Below are positions 1-9,350 of a DNA stretch of 64,000 bases, one piece after another. Position 1 is the first letter of the stretch. Each line of letters starts with the position of its first letter. The notes beneath the pieces were generated by a model. That model had not been told where the DNA came from. It made no database searches and saw only the letters and a program-made list of their open reading frames with translations. The stretch comes from Haliea sp963974125 (GTDB lineage Bacteria > Pseudomonadota > Gammaproteobacteria > Pseudomonadales > Halieaceae), in contig CAXBCH010000025.1 of NCBI GenBank assembly GCA_963974125.1, forward strand, positions 1-64,000, given 5' to 3'. A program made the translations under genes and the position numbers.

Positions 1-170
1 TGATCTAGTAAAGACCAAAAAAGCGGGATTGAGTGACTATATCCGCGGAGATTTTGGCCGGATTTGATGACTAACAGGGCACCTGTCCACGCCCGGGGCT
101 TGGTGGCCTAGCCGCTGAAGCCGTTCAGCCGCCACCTGCGGTAAAAACGCTCAAAAAGGACAACCACATC

Positions 171-1045
171 ATGATCACGCAACGACCACGTTGGGCCGCC
201 CTGCTCGCTGCCGCCCTCGCGGCCACAGTGCGGGCAGCTTCACTCCCAGCGATGCCGCCCGGCAGCACTTCGATACGCCGCTGTTTCGCGAAGCGGCTCC
301 CGTGGTGGTTCGCTTTTCCATGGCCGGGGGCAACCCGGCTGCCGATGAGCGCGCCAACTCGCCGCGGGGCATCGGCGTCAAATTCATGCTGGAAGGCCAG
401 TCGGCACACCACATTGCCGGCCTCACCACCCCGGTATTCGCCGGTAAAAACCCCCAGCAATTCCTTGGCCTGCTGCGCCTGAGCAAACAGATCCAGCAGG
501 GTGAGGCCACGCCGGAGGACCGTGCGAAGTACCTGCAGGCCAATCCGGAAGCCGCCCGCCAGGGGCGCTGGCTGCAGGATCGCGCACCCGCCGCGGAATA
601 CACCGCGGCCACCTACTTCGGGATCCACACCTTTATGGCGGCGGGCAATGAGGGGCAGGAACTGGCCTTTCGCTGGCAACTGCTGCCGGCAGCAGGCGAG
701 CAGCTCCTGACCGAAGAGGAACGCGCCGCCCTGCCCGCGGCCTTCCTGGAAGACCGGCTGCAACAGCGCCTGCGCGAGGACGGCAGCATCGACCTGCACT
801 GGCAGTGGGTGCTCGCCGCCGCGGAGGACCCGCTGGATGATCCGTCGAGCCAGTGGCCAAGCGAGCGGGAAACCGTCAGCGTCGGCACCATCACCCTCAC
901 CAGTGCGGGTGGCGATGCCTGTGAGCCGGTGAACTTCGACCCCAACCGGCTGGCCGATGGCATAAGCCCCAGCGACGATCCCGTACTCGCCCTGCGCTCG
1001 GCGGCCTATGCCATTTCACTGGGGAAACGCCTGTCGGGGCGGTAG
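171..1045 (+). pseudogene. Catalase-related peroxidase, broken near the N-terminus
   Basis: From about position 225 the frame ending at 1045 reads as a small catalase-related (SrpA-type) heme peroxidase: SAGSFTPS, then VVRFSMAGGNPAADE, and a C-terminal RSAAYAISLGKR carrying the R-x3-Y pattern of the proximal heme ligand. A secretion-like signal (MITQRPRWAALLAAALAA) starts at ATG 171 but in a different frame. Between the two, the usual block with the distal catalytic His (HPGxRxNHAKG in relatives) is absent. The only start in the catalase frame is TTG 191, which encodes no signal peptide. I infer a deletion plus frameshift that fused the signal to a shortened domain and removed the catalytic His. 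It is probably non-functional. Confidence 0.7.
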
Positions 1046-1118
1046 GCGGTCGCGCACGGACAAGGTGAATGGCCGCGCAGCGGCCAGAGAGGGTGGCCTG
1101 GGCCAGTGCGCTCCCACA

Positions 1119-2201
1119 CTAAAACGCCGGATAACGCTGCAGCACCGCCTCATCCAGCTGCCAGTCGACGCAGTCCAGCAGGTCATCGGCGACCTGGGTG
1201 ATCACGTCGCGCAGTTCCAGCGGTTCCAGCAGCTCCGCGGGAATCTGTTCCACGCCCCACTGCACCCCCAGCAGGTTGCCGGTGATGGCGCCGGTGGAGT
1301 CGGAGTCGCCGTCGTGGTTGACAGCGATCACCAGCGCCTCGTGGAAATCGGTGGCCACCAACGCGCAATAGACGGAGATGGCCAGCGCCTCCTCGGCAAT
1401 CCAGCCGCCACCCAGGCGGGCGATGGCCTCGTCGTAGGGCGTATCGGTAGAAGCCAGGTCGGCCGCCTGATCCAGCGCGTTGATGGTTTCGTCGGCATCC
1501 ATGCGCTCGCTGAGGCAATCCAGGGCGACATCCAGTGCGTCGCTCATGTCGCCGCCGTCGCGCAGCACGGTCACCATGGCCGCCAGGGCGCCGCCGGCGA
1601 GCCAGCCCGTGGGATGGCCGTGGGTCAGGGCGGCAAACTCGCAGCCCAGGTCGAAGGCCTCCTGCGCTGAGTCCGCAAACAGCCCGGCTGGCGCCACCCG
1701 CATCACGCCGCCGCAGCCCTTGCTGTCGTTCATCGCGGGCTCGCCGGGCACGCGGGTATTGCGCAGGGCACTGAGACAGGTGTTGCCCGGCGCGCGGGCA
1801 CTGTGCAGCGCGTCCACTTCGTACAGCCAGCCCGCATCCGGATGCAGCGGGTCCAGGTCGAAGACATTGTGCTGGCCCTGGGTCAGCAGCCAGCGCTGGT
1901 AGGCCCAGGCGGTGACGCTGGGGTACTCGATCAGGCCGCTGTCGCGGTAGCGCATCAGGCCGCGGATCAGGCCCTCGGCGGTGAACAGGGTCATCTGGGT
2001 ATCGTCAGTGACGGCGCAGGGCAGGCCGTAGGCCGGTGCATAGTGGCGGATACCATCGCCACCGAAGCGCTTGAGGATCTCGCTGCGGCTGTGGAATTCC
2101 ACCGCCGCACCCAGCGCATCACCCGCCGCGCCGCCCAGCAGGCAACCGCGAAACCGGCTGCGGAGGTCGGGCTCAGTGCTGGCAAGCAGGTCCATTTCCA
2201 T
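1119..2201 (-). CDS. ADP-ribosylglycohydrolase family protein
   Basis: A protein of 360 residues with the full DraG-type signature: RGCLLGGAAGDALGAAVEF near the N-terminus, DDTQMTLF about 50 residues later, and HDGDSDSTGAITGNLLG in the C-terminal third, whose acidic residues bind the two metal ions. The family removes ADP-ribose from proteins or small molecules, and the exact target cannot be read here. ATG 2201 is preferred over the upstream TTG 2207 because an AAGGG element lies about nine bases before it. It stands alone, facing away from the ATP-grasp gene. Confidence 0.88.
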   Translation of the reverse strand: MEMDLLASTEPDLRSRFRGCLLGGAAGDALGAAVEFHSRSEILKRFGGDGIRHYAPAYGLPCAVTDDTQMTLFTAEGLIRGLMRYRDSGLIEYPSVTAWAYQRWLLTQGQHNVFDLDPLHPDAGWLYEVDALHSARAPGNTCLSALRNTRVPGEPAMNDSKGCGGVMRVAPAGLFADSAQEAFDLGCEFAALTHGHPTGWLAGGALAAMVTVLRDGGDMSDALDVALDCLSERMDADETINALDQAADLASTDTPYDEAIARLGGGWIAEEALAISVYCALVATDFHEALVIAVNHDGDSDSTGAITGNLLGVQWGVEQIPAELLEPLELRDVITQVADDLLDCVDWQLDEAVLQRYPAF

Positions 2202-2369
2202 CGACAATTACCCTTGTTTTACCGGGCCGCCAGCATAGCCAAAAGGCGCGCCAGGCAACAGCCCAAATGAGGTATCGCCCCAGATCGTGTATGATAGTGG
2301 TGTTTTCGCCGGGTTTGCCTTCAATTCACTTCTGCAAACCCTTCACTTCGCCGAACTCTGGAGGCGCAC

Positions 2370-3593
2370 ATGGACAAAGATCCGCAAAAGGGCTACCTCG
2401 CCCTGCTGGGCTGGAGCCTGAACGCAGTGGAAGCTGCCGAGAATTTCAACCGTCGCTACGTTGTCGTGGCACCCGACTGGGCGGAAGCGTATTGCAAGGA
2501 ACACAACATTCCCTACCTGCCCTGGAATTTCGAGCGCCTCAATGATCGCTCGCTGGAAATCGCCGAGACCCTGAATGACATGGGGGTCGATGTCGCCATT
2601 CCCATGTTCGAGGAAACCGTGGAATGGGCCGGCGCCATCAACTCGGTGCTGCTGGGCAATCCGCACCTGTACGGCCAGTCCCTGCTGTTGCGCGACAAGT
2701 CGCTGATGAAGCGCCGGGCCCAGCTCGGTGGTATCCGGGTGGGTATCTTCGAGGAGGCGCACGACAAGGCCGACGTGATCCGCTTCCTGAAGCGCGTCAA
2801 CCAGACCCTGCTGAAGCTGGACGGGGACCCCAATGATCCCATCCACCTCAAGGCCTTCGACAAGGCCGGTTGCCTGGGCCACCGCGTGATCCGCACACCG
2901 GACGAAGTGGATTCCATCCCCGACGAGGAATTCCCGGTGCTGATGGAGTCGCACCTGGATGGCTGGGAGTTCGCCGTCGAGGCCTGGGTGCACAACGGCA
3001 AGATCGCCTTCCTCAACATCTCCGAGTACGTCACCCTGGGCTATTCGGTGTTTGTGCCCGCGTCACCGGAGCTGGAAGCCTACCGGGAGCAAATCACCGC
3101 CCAGATCAAGAAGCTGATCAAGACCTTCGATATTGAATTTGGCCTTATCCACCCCGAGTACTTCGTCACCAGCGACGGCGAGATGTACTTTGGCGAGGTG
3201 GCCTACCGGCCGCCCGGCTTCAAGGTATTCGAGCTGCTGGAGCGGGTCTACGGCTTCAACGCCTACCAGGCGACGATGCTGGTCTTCGACCCCAAAACCA
3301 CGGCGGAGGAAGTCGCCGCCTTCTTCCCCCGCGAGATCGAGGATGCCAACGGTTACGCCGGCTGCTTCGGGGTCTATCCGCGCCGGCGGGTAGTCAGCAA
3401 ACTGGAAATCCCCGAAGAAGTGGAAGATCATCCCTACTTCGAATCCCACGAGCTGACTTCCCCGCTGGAAGAAACCGTGACCAAACGCACCGCCTTCGGT
3501 ACTCACTGGGGCCTGGTGTACTTCAAGGGGCCGGATCCGCAACAGCTGCGCGATCTGCTCAAGCATCAGGAAGACGTGGATTATTATGTCTAG
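2370..3593 (+). CDS. ATP-grasp domain protein
   Basis: A 407-residue protein with an ATP-grasp layout similar to biotin-carboxylase or carboxylate-amine ligase families. The N-terminal part resembles a pre-ATP-grasp fold (YVVVAPDWAEAYC). RDKSLMKRRAQ opens the nucleotide-binding part, followed by LMESHLDGWEFAVEAWV and a metal-binding stretch IEFGLIHPEYF...GEMYFGEVAYRPPG. Such enzymes use ATP to join a carboxylate to an amine or thiol through an acyl phosphate. The substrate is unknown. A good ribosome site (TGGAGGCGCAC) precedes ATG 2370. It is followed 18 bases later by the 668-residue unknown protein and then a membrane hydroxylase, suggesting a shared pathway. Confidence 0.82.
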   Translation: MDKDPQKGYLALLGWSLNAVEAAENFNRRYVVVAPDWAEAYCKEHNIPYLPWNFERLNDRSLEIAETLNDMGVDVAIPMFEETVEWAGAINSVLLGNPHLYGQSLLLRDKSLMKRRAQLGGIRVGIFEEAHDKADVIRFLKRVNQTLLKLDGDPNDPIHLKAFDKAGCLGHRVIRTPDEVDSIPDEEFPVLMESHLDGWEFAVEAWVHNGKIAFLNISEYVTLGYSVFVPASPELEAYREQITAQIKKLIKTFDIEFGLIHPEYFVTSDGEMYFGEVAYRPPGFKVFELLERVYGFNAYQATMLVFDPKTTAEEVAAFFPREIEDANGYAGCFGVYPRRRVVSKLEIPEEVEDHPYFESHELTSPLEETVTKRTAFGTHWGLVYFKGPDPQQLRDLLKHQEDVDYYV

Positions 3594-3611
3594 ACAACGG
3601 CGGTATCCGAA

Positions 3612-5618
3612 TTGACCGCAGACATCGACAAACTTGCCGGCCTACTGATGCATCTGGACGAGGCCACTGCCCTGCTGGCCTCGGCGCCGGAGTTTGCCAA
3701 GCCGGGCAAGCTGCCGCGGGTGCTGGACACCGCGCGCCGGGTGATGTTGCAACCGGGCGGCTGTGCCGCAGTGGCAACCCGGGCCCGGGCGATCGACGAA
3801 GCCGGGGTCTTTGCCGGCTCCGACTGGGCCACGCCGCAGATCCTGGTGCCGGCGCTGACGCCTCACTCCCTCGGCAGTGCCGATGCCAACATCGTCGTGA
3901 TCGAGGCCCTGAGTGAGCTGCGTCTGCTGGCCATAGCGCATGGAGAATATCCGCACCCGCTGATTTCCGCGGAACAGGCCCATCATTACCTGACGCAGGT
4001 CATTGCCATCAACCTGACCCTGCTGTTTGGCCCGGCGACGGAAGCGGAGCGGGAAACCCAGGGCCGGCTGGCGCAGCTGCCGCGCAACCTGTTCCAGTAC
4101 CTCACCGAGCGCATTGGCTATGAGCATGTCATCGACCAACTGATCGACGAGATCTGGCGCATTCTGGAACAGCGCCCGATCCAGGTCGATGCGGTCAAGA
4201 GCATGATCACCCAGATCGCCAGCTGCCAGGCGAACCCGGATATCGACCTGGGCGCCAGCGGCCAGGGTGCCAACCGCCTGGTGAGCTCCCTGTTCAGCCC
4301 TACCCGCGGCTGCCAGGAGGATCCCGGCGTTGCGGAATACCGGGAACGCCTGGCCAGCATGGATCCCTCCGCCCTGCACAGCGAGGCGATCGGTTTTGCC
4401 CGGGCCATGCACGACACCGGCCTGGTGTCGCCCTACCATCCGGTACTGCTGCGTTTCCTGCTGGACCAGGGCGAACATTTGCTGGCCGAGGCGCTGGGCC
4501 TGTCGGCAACCGGGCGCGACTGCCTGCTCTGCTACCGGGACCTGGTGCAGGCCCTGATCCGCGCCTGCGTGCATCCACCCACGGCACAGGCGGTCTACGG
4601 CCTGGCGCTGCTGCTGGAGCGCGGCATCCTGTATCAGCCCGCCATGGCCCCGGCATTGCTGCGGCAGCTGGGCCTGCAGCTGTCCGACTGGTCGCAACAG
4701 CGCCTGACCCTGGCCTTTGGCGACACCGTGTCGCCCCGGGCGCGGCTGCTGGAGGGTGTGCTGTGCATGCTGGGCCAGCCCCTCGGCGTGGGCCAGGGCA
4801 ACAATCCCACCTGCCAGTCGGCCCGGGCCCTGTCGATGTGGGCCTACAGCGACCCGGACTATCTGCTGCAGATGGTGGCCTGGGCGGCGCGGGACGACGA
4901 GATCATCATGCATTTCGAGGGGCAGTCGATTTCCTCCCGGGAGAGCGCCGGCGGTGTCGCCACCAGCCTGCCCCTGGACCTGGACCCGGTGTCCCTGCTG
5001 GTGGTGCCGCATCTGGACCGCATCTACGCCGAAATGGGCCGGCGCTGCATCGGCCGCGAGGGCGACCCGCACCGCTGGGTCAACCCCGAGTTTCACGGCT
5101 GGTGGTCCGGGCGCGGCTTCCGTATCAACGTCGACGTCGCCACCGGGCAGCTGGAGGATCTCGACGCCTTCCTGCGCCACTTCTACGCCAGCTATCACCC
5201 CTACTACAACGGTGAGCTGCCGCTGATCCACCCCCAGCCTGCCGGCATTGCCGTTACCGACAGTGCCGCCCGCTTCATCGGCTGGCACGCCATCAGCCTG
5301 CTGCGCGTGAGTATTGATCCCTCAGACGTAATGCGGCTATATTTTTACAATCCCAACAATGACAGCGGCCAGGACTGGGGCGATGGCATCAGGGTGAGTA
5401 CAGCGGGCAATGGCGAGCGCTTCGGGGAGTCTTCCCTGCCCTTCGAGGAGTTCGCTTCGCGGCTGTACATTTTCCACTACGATCCGCTGGAGCGAGGGGA
5501 ACTGGCACAGGTGGCACAGGAAGAACTGGACCGGGTAATCGCCAGGATACACCGCAGCTGGGGCGCGGACCGCATCCCGGCAGCCGAAATGCAAGCGAGC
5601 GAAGGCCCCCTTGGTTGA
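3612..5618 (+). CDS. Large protein of unknown function in ATP-grasp operon
   Basis: I do not recognise this 668-residue soluble-looking protein. It starts at TTG 3612, 18 bases after the ATP-grasp gene, and its stop overlaps the next gene. The N-terminal half is alpha-helical and leucine rich. The C-terminal part is rich in aromatic and charged residues (RFIGWHAISLLRVSIDP, RLYFYNPNNDSGQDWGDG, RLYIFHYDPLERGE) and looks like a compact conserved domain. No signal peptide or membrane segment is evident. Its tight coupling to an ATP-grasp enzyme and a di-iron hydroxylase suggests an enzyme or scaffold in the same modification pathway; that is inference only. Confidence 0.8.
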   Translation: MTADIDKLAGLLMHLDEATALLASAPEFAKPGKLPRVLDTARRVMLQPGGCAAVATRARAIDEAGVFAGSDWATPQILVPALTPHSLGSADANIVVIEALSELRLLAIAHGEYPHPLISAEQAHHYLTQVIAINLTLLFGPATEAERETQGRLAQLPRNLFQYLTERIGYEHVIDQLIDEIWRILEQRPIQVDAVKSMITQIASCQANPDIDLGASGQGANRLVSSLFSPTRGCQEDPGVAEYRERLASMDPSALHSEAIGFARAMHDTGLVSPYHPVLLRFLLDQGEHLLAEALGLSATGRDCLLCYRDLVQALIRACVHPPTAQAVYGLALLLERGILYQPAMAPALLRQLGLQLSDWSQQRLTLAFGDTVSPRARLLEGVLCMLGQPLGVGQGNNPTCQSARALSMWAYSDPDYLLQMVAWAARDDEIIMHFEGQSISSRESAGGVATSLPLDLDPVSLLVVPHLDRIYAEMGRRCIGREGDPHRWVNPEFHGWWSGRGFRINVDVATGQLEDLDAFLRHFYASYHPYYNGELPLIHPQPAGIAVTDSAARFIGWHAISLLRVSIDPSDVMRLYFYNPNNDSGQDWGDGIRVSTAGNGERFGESSLPFEEFASRLYIFHYDPLERGELAQVAQEELDRVIARIHRSWGADRIPAAEMQASEGPLG

Positions 5619-6501
5619 GGAGATCCTGCAGGACGATCTCAGCCTGCTGGCGGTGCCGCTGTATCTGGCCGCCATCCTGCTGGAAGCCTGGCACGCGCGC
5701 CGCCACCAGCTCAACCGCTATCGCCTGCGCGACACCCTCGCCTCCCTGTCCATGCTGGTGGCCTCCGCGATTGTGGAGCTGCTGCCGCGCCTGCTGGCGC
5801 TGGCAATCTTCTTCCAGCTCCATGAGCTGAGCCCGCTCAAGGATGTCATCGGCCGCCAGTGGTGGGCCTGGCTGCTGCTGTTCCTGCTCGATGATTTCAC
5901 CTACTACTGGTTCCACCGCGCCAACCACGAGGTGCGGCTGCTGTGGGCCGGGCACGTCAATCACCACTCATCGCAGTATCTGAATTTCGGTACCGCCCTG
6001 CGCCAGGGCGTGGGCGAACGGCTGCACAAGTTCCTGTTCTGGCTGTGGCTGCCGCTGCTGGGCTTTGACCCGGCGATGATCATCACCGTGATCGGCATCA
6101 ACCTGTTCTACCAGTTCTGGATCCACACCCAGGCGGTGGGCAAGCTGCACCCCTGGATCGAGGCCGTGTTCAATACCCCCTCCCATCACCGGGTGCACCA
6201 CGGCTCCAACGTGCGCTACCTGGACCGCAACCACGGCGGCGTACTGATCATCTGGGACCGGCTGTTCGGCACCTTCAGCGAGGAGCGGGATGACGAGCCC
6301 GTGGTCTACGGGCTGACCACCAATATTGACTCCGACAACCCCTGGACCGTGCTCAGCCACGAGTACCGCGCCATCGGTCGCGACCTGCGCCGGGCCGGGA
6401 GCTGGGGCGAGCGCCTGCGCTACCTGCTGCTGGCGCCCGGCTGGTCCCACGACGGGCCGGACAAGCGGGCGTCGGTGCTGCGAGCGGGCGCGGGCCAATG
6501 A
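5611..6501 (+). CDS. Sterol desaturase / fatty acid hydroxylase superfamily membrane protein
   Basis: A 296-residue integral membrane protein with the eight-histidine motifs of the non-heme di-iron hydroxylase/desaturase superfamily: HRANHE, HVNHHSS and HHRVHHG in the expected order, separated by hydrophobic segments (LLALAIFFQLHEL, WLWLPLLGF, ITVIGINLFYQFW). The C-terminal EYRAIGRDLRRA...WSHDGPD is typical of bacterial sterol desaturase family members. It probably hydroxylates or desaturates a lipid in the inner membrane. The TTG start at 5611 overlaps the preceding stop by eight bases, so translational coupling is likely. Confidence 0.88.
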   Translation: MVEEILQDDLSLLAVPLYLAAILLEAWHARRHQLNRYRLRDTLASLSMLVASAIVELLPRLLALAIFFQLHELSPLKDVIGRQWWAWLLLFLLDDFTYYWFHRANHEVRLLWAGHVNHHSSQYLNFGTALRQGVGERLHKFLFWLWLPLLGFDPAMIITVIGINLFYQFWIHTQAVGKLHPWIEAVFNTPSHHRVHHGSNVRYLDRNHGGVLIIWDRLFGTFSEERDDEPVVYGLTTNIDSDNPWTVLSHEYRAIGRDLRRAGSWGERLRYLLLAPGWSHDGPDKRASVLRAGAGQ

Positions 6502-6652
6502 GTCCCTGGCGGTTTTTCCGCAGACTGCACAGGCCACTGACGCGGCAGGCATATTCAGACCAAGCTCGACTCATCCCCCCACAGCCTGTATAGTCCGCGG
6601 CCTGCCGCGGTATAAACCTCGCTCCACCCATCTTCCCCCCAGGTACACCACA

Positions 6653-8281
6653 GTGATCAGCGCAGCAAACGTCACCATGCAATTTGGCGCCAAGCCCTTG
6701 TTCGAAAACATTTCCGTCAAGTTCGGCGATGGCAACCGTTACGGCCTCATCGGCGCCAATGGTTGCGGCAAGTCGACCCTGATGAAAATCCTCGATGGCA
6801 GCCTGGCGCCCAGCGCCGGCAACGTGTCGATCTCGCCCAATGAGCGTATCGGCAAGCTGAGCCAGGATCAGTTCGCCTTCGAGCAGTATTCCGTGATCGA
6901 CGCGGTGATCATGGGCCACGCCGAGCTGTGGGCGGTAAAGCAGGAGCGCGACCGCATCTACGGCCTGGCGGAGATGTCCGACGAGGACGGCATGAAAGTC
7001 GCGGAGCTGGAGACCCACTTCGCGGAGATGGATGGCTACACCGCTGAGAGCCGCGCCGGCGAGATCCTGCTGGGCGCCGGCATCGGCACGGAACTGCACT
7101 TCGGTCCCATGAGCGAAGTCGCCCCGGGCCTGAAGCTGCGGGTGCTGCTGGCCCAGGCCCTGTTCTCCGACCCGGATATCCTGCTGCTGGACGAGCCCAC
7201 CAACAACCTCGACATCAACACCATTCGCTGGCTGGAAGGGGTACTGAACGCGCGCAAGAGCACCATGGTGATCATCTCCCACGACCGCCACTTCCTCAAT
7301 GCCACCTGCACCCACATGGCGGACATCGACTACGGGGAGCTGCGCGTTTATCCCGGCAACTACGACGACTTCATGACCGCCTCGACCATGGCCCGGGAGC
7401 GCCTGCACTCGGAAAACGCGAAGAAGTCGGCCCAGATCGCCGACCTGCAGCAGTTCGTCAGCCGCTTCTCCGCCAACGCCTCCAAGGCCAAGCAGGCCAC
7501 CTCGCGGGCCAAGCAGCTCGACAAGATCAAGCTGGACGAGATCAAGGCCTCCAGCCGGCAGAGTCCCTACATCCGCTTCCGCCAGGACAAGAAGCTGCAC
7601 CGCCAGGCCCTGGTGCTGGAGAACCTCGGCCACGGCTACGACGGGGACACACTGTTCAGCGGTGCCAACCTGCTGCTGGATGCGGGCACGCGGCTGGCGA
7701 TCATCGGCGAGAACGGCGCCGGCAAGACCACCTTCCTGCGCTGCCTGCTCAACGAACTGCAGCCCGTCGCGGGCAAGGTCAAGTGGGCCGAGAACGCCAC
7801 CGTCGCCTACTGCCCCCAGGACAGCACCGCGGAATTCGACAGCGACCTCAACCTGTTTGACTGGATGTGCCAGTGGCGCAAGCCCCACCACGACGACCAG
7901 ATCGTCCGCGCCACCCTGGGGAAACTGCTGTTTTCCTCCGACGACTTCAAGAAGAAGGCACGGGTCTGCTCCGGCGGCGAGAAAAACCGTCTGCTGTTTG
8001 GCAAGATGATGATGACCGACGCCAACGTGATGATCCTCGACGAGCCCACCAACCACCTGGACATGGAGGCCATCGAGGCGCTCAACCTGGCGCTGGAGCA
8101 CTACGACGGCACGCTGATCTTCGTCAGCCACGACCGCGAATTCGTCTCCTCGCTCGCCACCCGGGTGATCGAGATCAAGGGCCGCGAGCTGGTCGACTTC
8201 CGGGGCACCTACGAGGAGTATCTGCTGGAAACGGACGCGGATGAGGTGCCGGGGCGGAGTTATGCCTCTGCGGGGGGCTGA
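6653..8281 (+). CDS. ybiT: ABC-F family ATPase, YbiT-like
   Basis: A 542-residue protein with two ABC ATPase domains and no membrane domain. It matches E. coli YbiT almost from end to end in my recollection: NVTMQFGAKPLFENIS at the start, Walker A GANGCGKST, LLDEPTNNLDINT, a charged linker, second Walker A GENGAGKTT, CSGGEKNRLLFGKMM and LDEPTNHLDME. ABC-F proteins act on the ribosome, rescuing or modulating stalled translation. The open frame continues upstream to 6326, but GTG 6653 aligns with the YbiT start and the upstream part overlaps the hydroxylase gene out of frame. Confidence 0.93.
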   Translation: MISAANVTMQFGAKPLFENISVKFGDGNRYGLIGANGCGKSTLMKILDGSLAPSAGNVSISPNERIGKLSQDQFAFEQYSVIDAVIMGHAELWAVKQERDRIYGLAEMSDEDGMKVAELETHFAEMDGYTAESRAGEILLGAGIGTELHFGPMSEVAPGLKLRVLLAQALFSDPDILLLDEPTNNLDINTIRWLEGVLNARKSTMVIISHDRHFLNATCTHMADIDYGELRVYPGNYDDFMTASTMARERLHSENAKKSAQIADLQQFVSRFSANASKAKQATSRAKQLDKIKLDEIKASSRQSPYIRFRQDKKLHRQALVLENLGHGYDGDTLFSGANLLLDAGTRLAIIGENGAGKTTFLRCLLNELQPVAGKVKWAENATVAYCPQDSTAEFDSDLNLFDWMCQWRKPHHDDQIVRATLGKLLFSSDDFKKKARVCSGGEKNRLLFGKMMMTDANVMILDEPTNHLDMEAIEALNLALEHYDGTLIFVSHDREFVSSLATRVIEIKGRELVDFRGTYEEYLLETDADEVPGRSYASAGG

Positions 8282-8300
8282 CAGTCGCGATCTCCGGCGC

Positions 8301-9350
8301 TCAATGCACCGGTGGGTTGGGGTCGTCAGCGGCGGATCCTGTGCTCACCGCAAATGACACAAAGCGATCCAGCAGGACTGTCTTGCTGACGTCATAGCGG
8401 TAATCGTGCAGCCCCTGTACCTGCCATACCAGCTCGGCCAAGCCAAAAAACCTCGCGAAGCGATCCAGCGCGCGGATAACATAACAGTGCCGCGCCCTGT
8501 CGGCAGCCGTTGTATAGGCTGCGCCCTCAAATCCGTCAACGAGCATGGGGAACGCCAGCAGGAATTTGTCTTCGTAGAACTTCTGGGGACGCTGCCGCTC
8601 CCCGAAGGCAGCAAGCAGGAACAGCGTATACAGGAACGAGGACTGCACGATTTCAGCTTCCGGATACAGGTCCCGAAAACCCCAGTTGAACTGTGTGCCA
8701 TAGGACTTGAACAGCTCGAAGTAAAGACCCCCATGGTCACGACCGGAGAGCATGCCCTTGCACTTGCGGGTCAACACAAAGTGCCCGCGGTGCTTCCGGA
8801 TCAACCCCGCCAGCTGCGCCACCAGGCGAGTGCAGTGCAGCTGCTCGAATTCGGTCTCGGAGCGAATGCCGCCAAAATGCATGGACCGACGGTCATCAGT
8901 CTCTGATCGGGTTTGTTCCAGCAGCGACTTGCAGAAATTGAGTGGCAGGTTCCCGGTCGCTGTCGCTTTCAGGCCGGTTTCACCGATGGCCTGGGACAGC
9001 GCCAAAAACAGTGCCATGATCTCGACCTCCGGACCGGGCTCGATGTCAGCGGCAAAGCGCACTGTCTCCGGCGAGGAGAGCGGCGCATAAAGCAGGTGTG
9101 ACATCTGTTCCGGCGAGAGCCCGCAGAAGTCGGCCCGAGCCGAGCGGTTGCGCTCAGCCGCCAACTGCCGGGTGAACGCATTGAGTTCTTCCAGCGACTC
9201 AAACGGTTGCGTTGCTGCGGACGCAGCGATCTCGTCGGCAATGTCCTGCCCGGACCCGGTTCGTCGCCTGTCATCTACCGCGTCGATGCAGCAGTACTTG
9301 TGTTTCCTGCCACTGCCACAGGGGCAGGGATCGTTGCGTCCGGTCTTCAT
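8301..9350 (-). CDS. SEC-C zinc-motif protein of unknown function
   Basis: A 349-residue protein opening with the SEC-C metal-binding motif RNDPCPCGSGRKHKYCC, the zinc ligand set found at the tail of SecA and in many stand-alone proteins. The remaining 320 residues show no domain I recognise; they are mostly helical, with aromatic clusters such as LYFELFKSYGTQFNWGF. Its ATG overlaps the stop of the 2OG oxygenase gene (ATGA), so the two are translationally coupled. The role is unknown; the SEC-C motif suggests binding to a protein or to the ribosome. Confidence 0.83.
   Translation of the reverse strand: MKTGRNDPCPCGSGRKHKYCCIDAVDDRRRTGSGQDIADEIAASAATQPFESLEELNAFTRQLAAERNRSARADFCGLSPEQMSHLLYAPLSSPETVRFAADIEPGPEVEIMALFLALSQAIGETGLKATATGNLPLNFCKSLLEQTRSETDDRRSMHFGGIRSETEFEQLHCTRLVAQLAGLIRKHRGHFVLTRKCKGMLSGRDHGGLYFELFKSYGTQFNWGFRDLYPEAEIVQSSFLYTLFLLAAFGERQRPQKFYEDKFLLAFPMLVDGFEGAAYTTAADRARHCYVIRALDRFARFFGLAELVWQVQGLHDYRYDVSKTVLLDRFVSFAVSTGSAADDPNPPVH

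Noticed and set aside
3642..5288. A 548-codon open frame on the minus strand opposite the 668-residue gene
   Set aside because: GC-rich antisense shadow; its composition (Gln, His, Arg, Gly) and lack of motifs are typical of shadows, and the plus-strand gene fits the operon.
6353..8131. A 592-codon minus-strand frame opposite the ABC-F gene
   Set aside because: The ABC-F protein has clear homology; the opposite frame has none.
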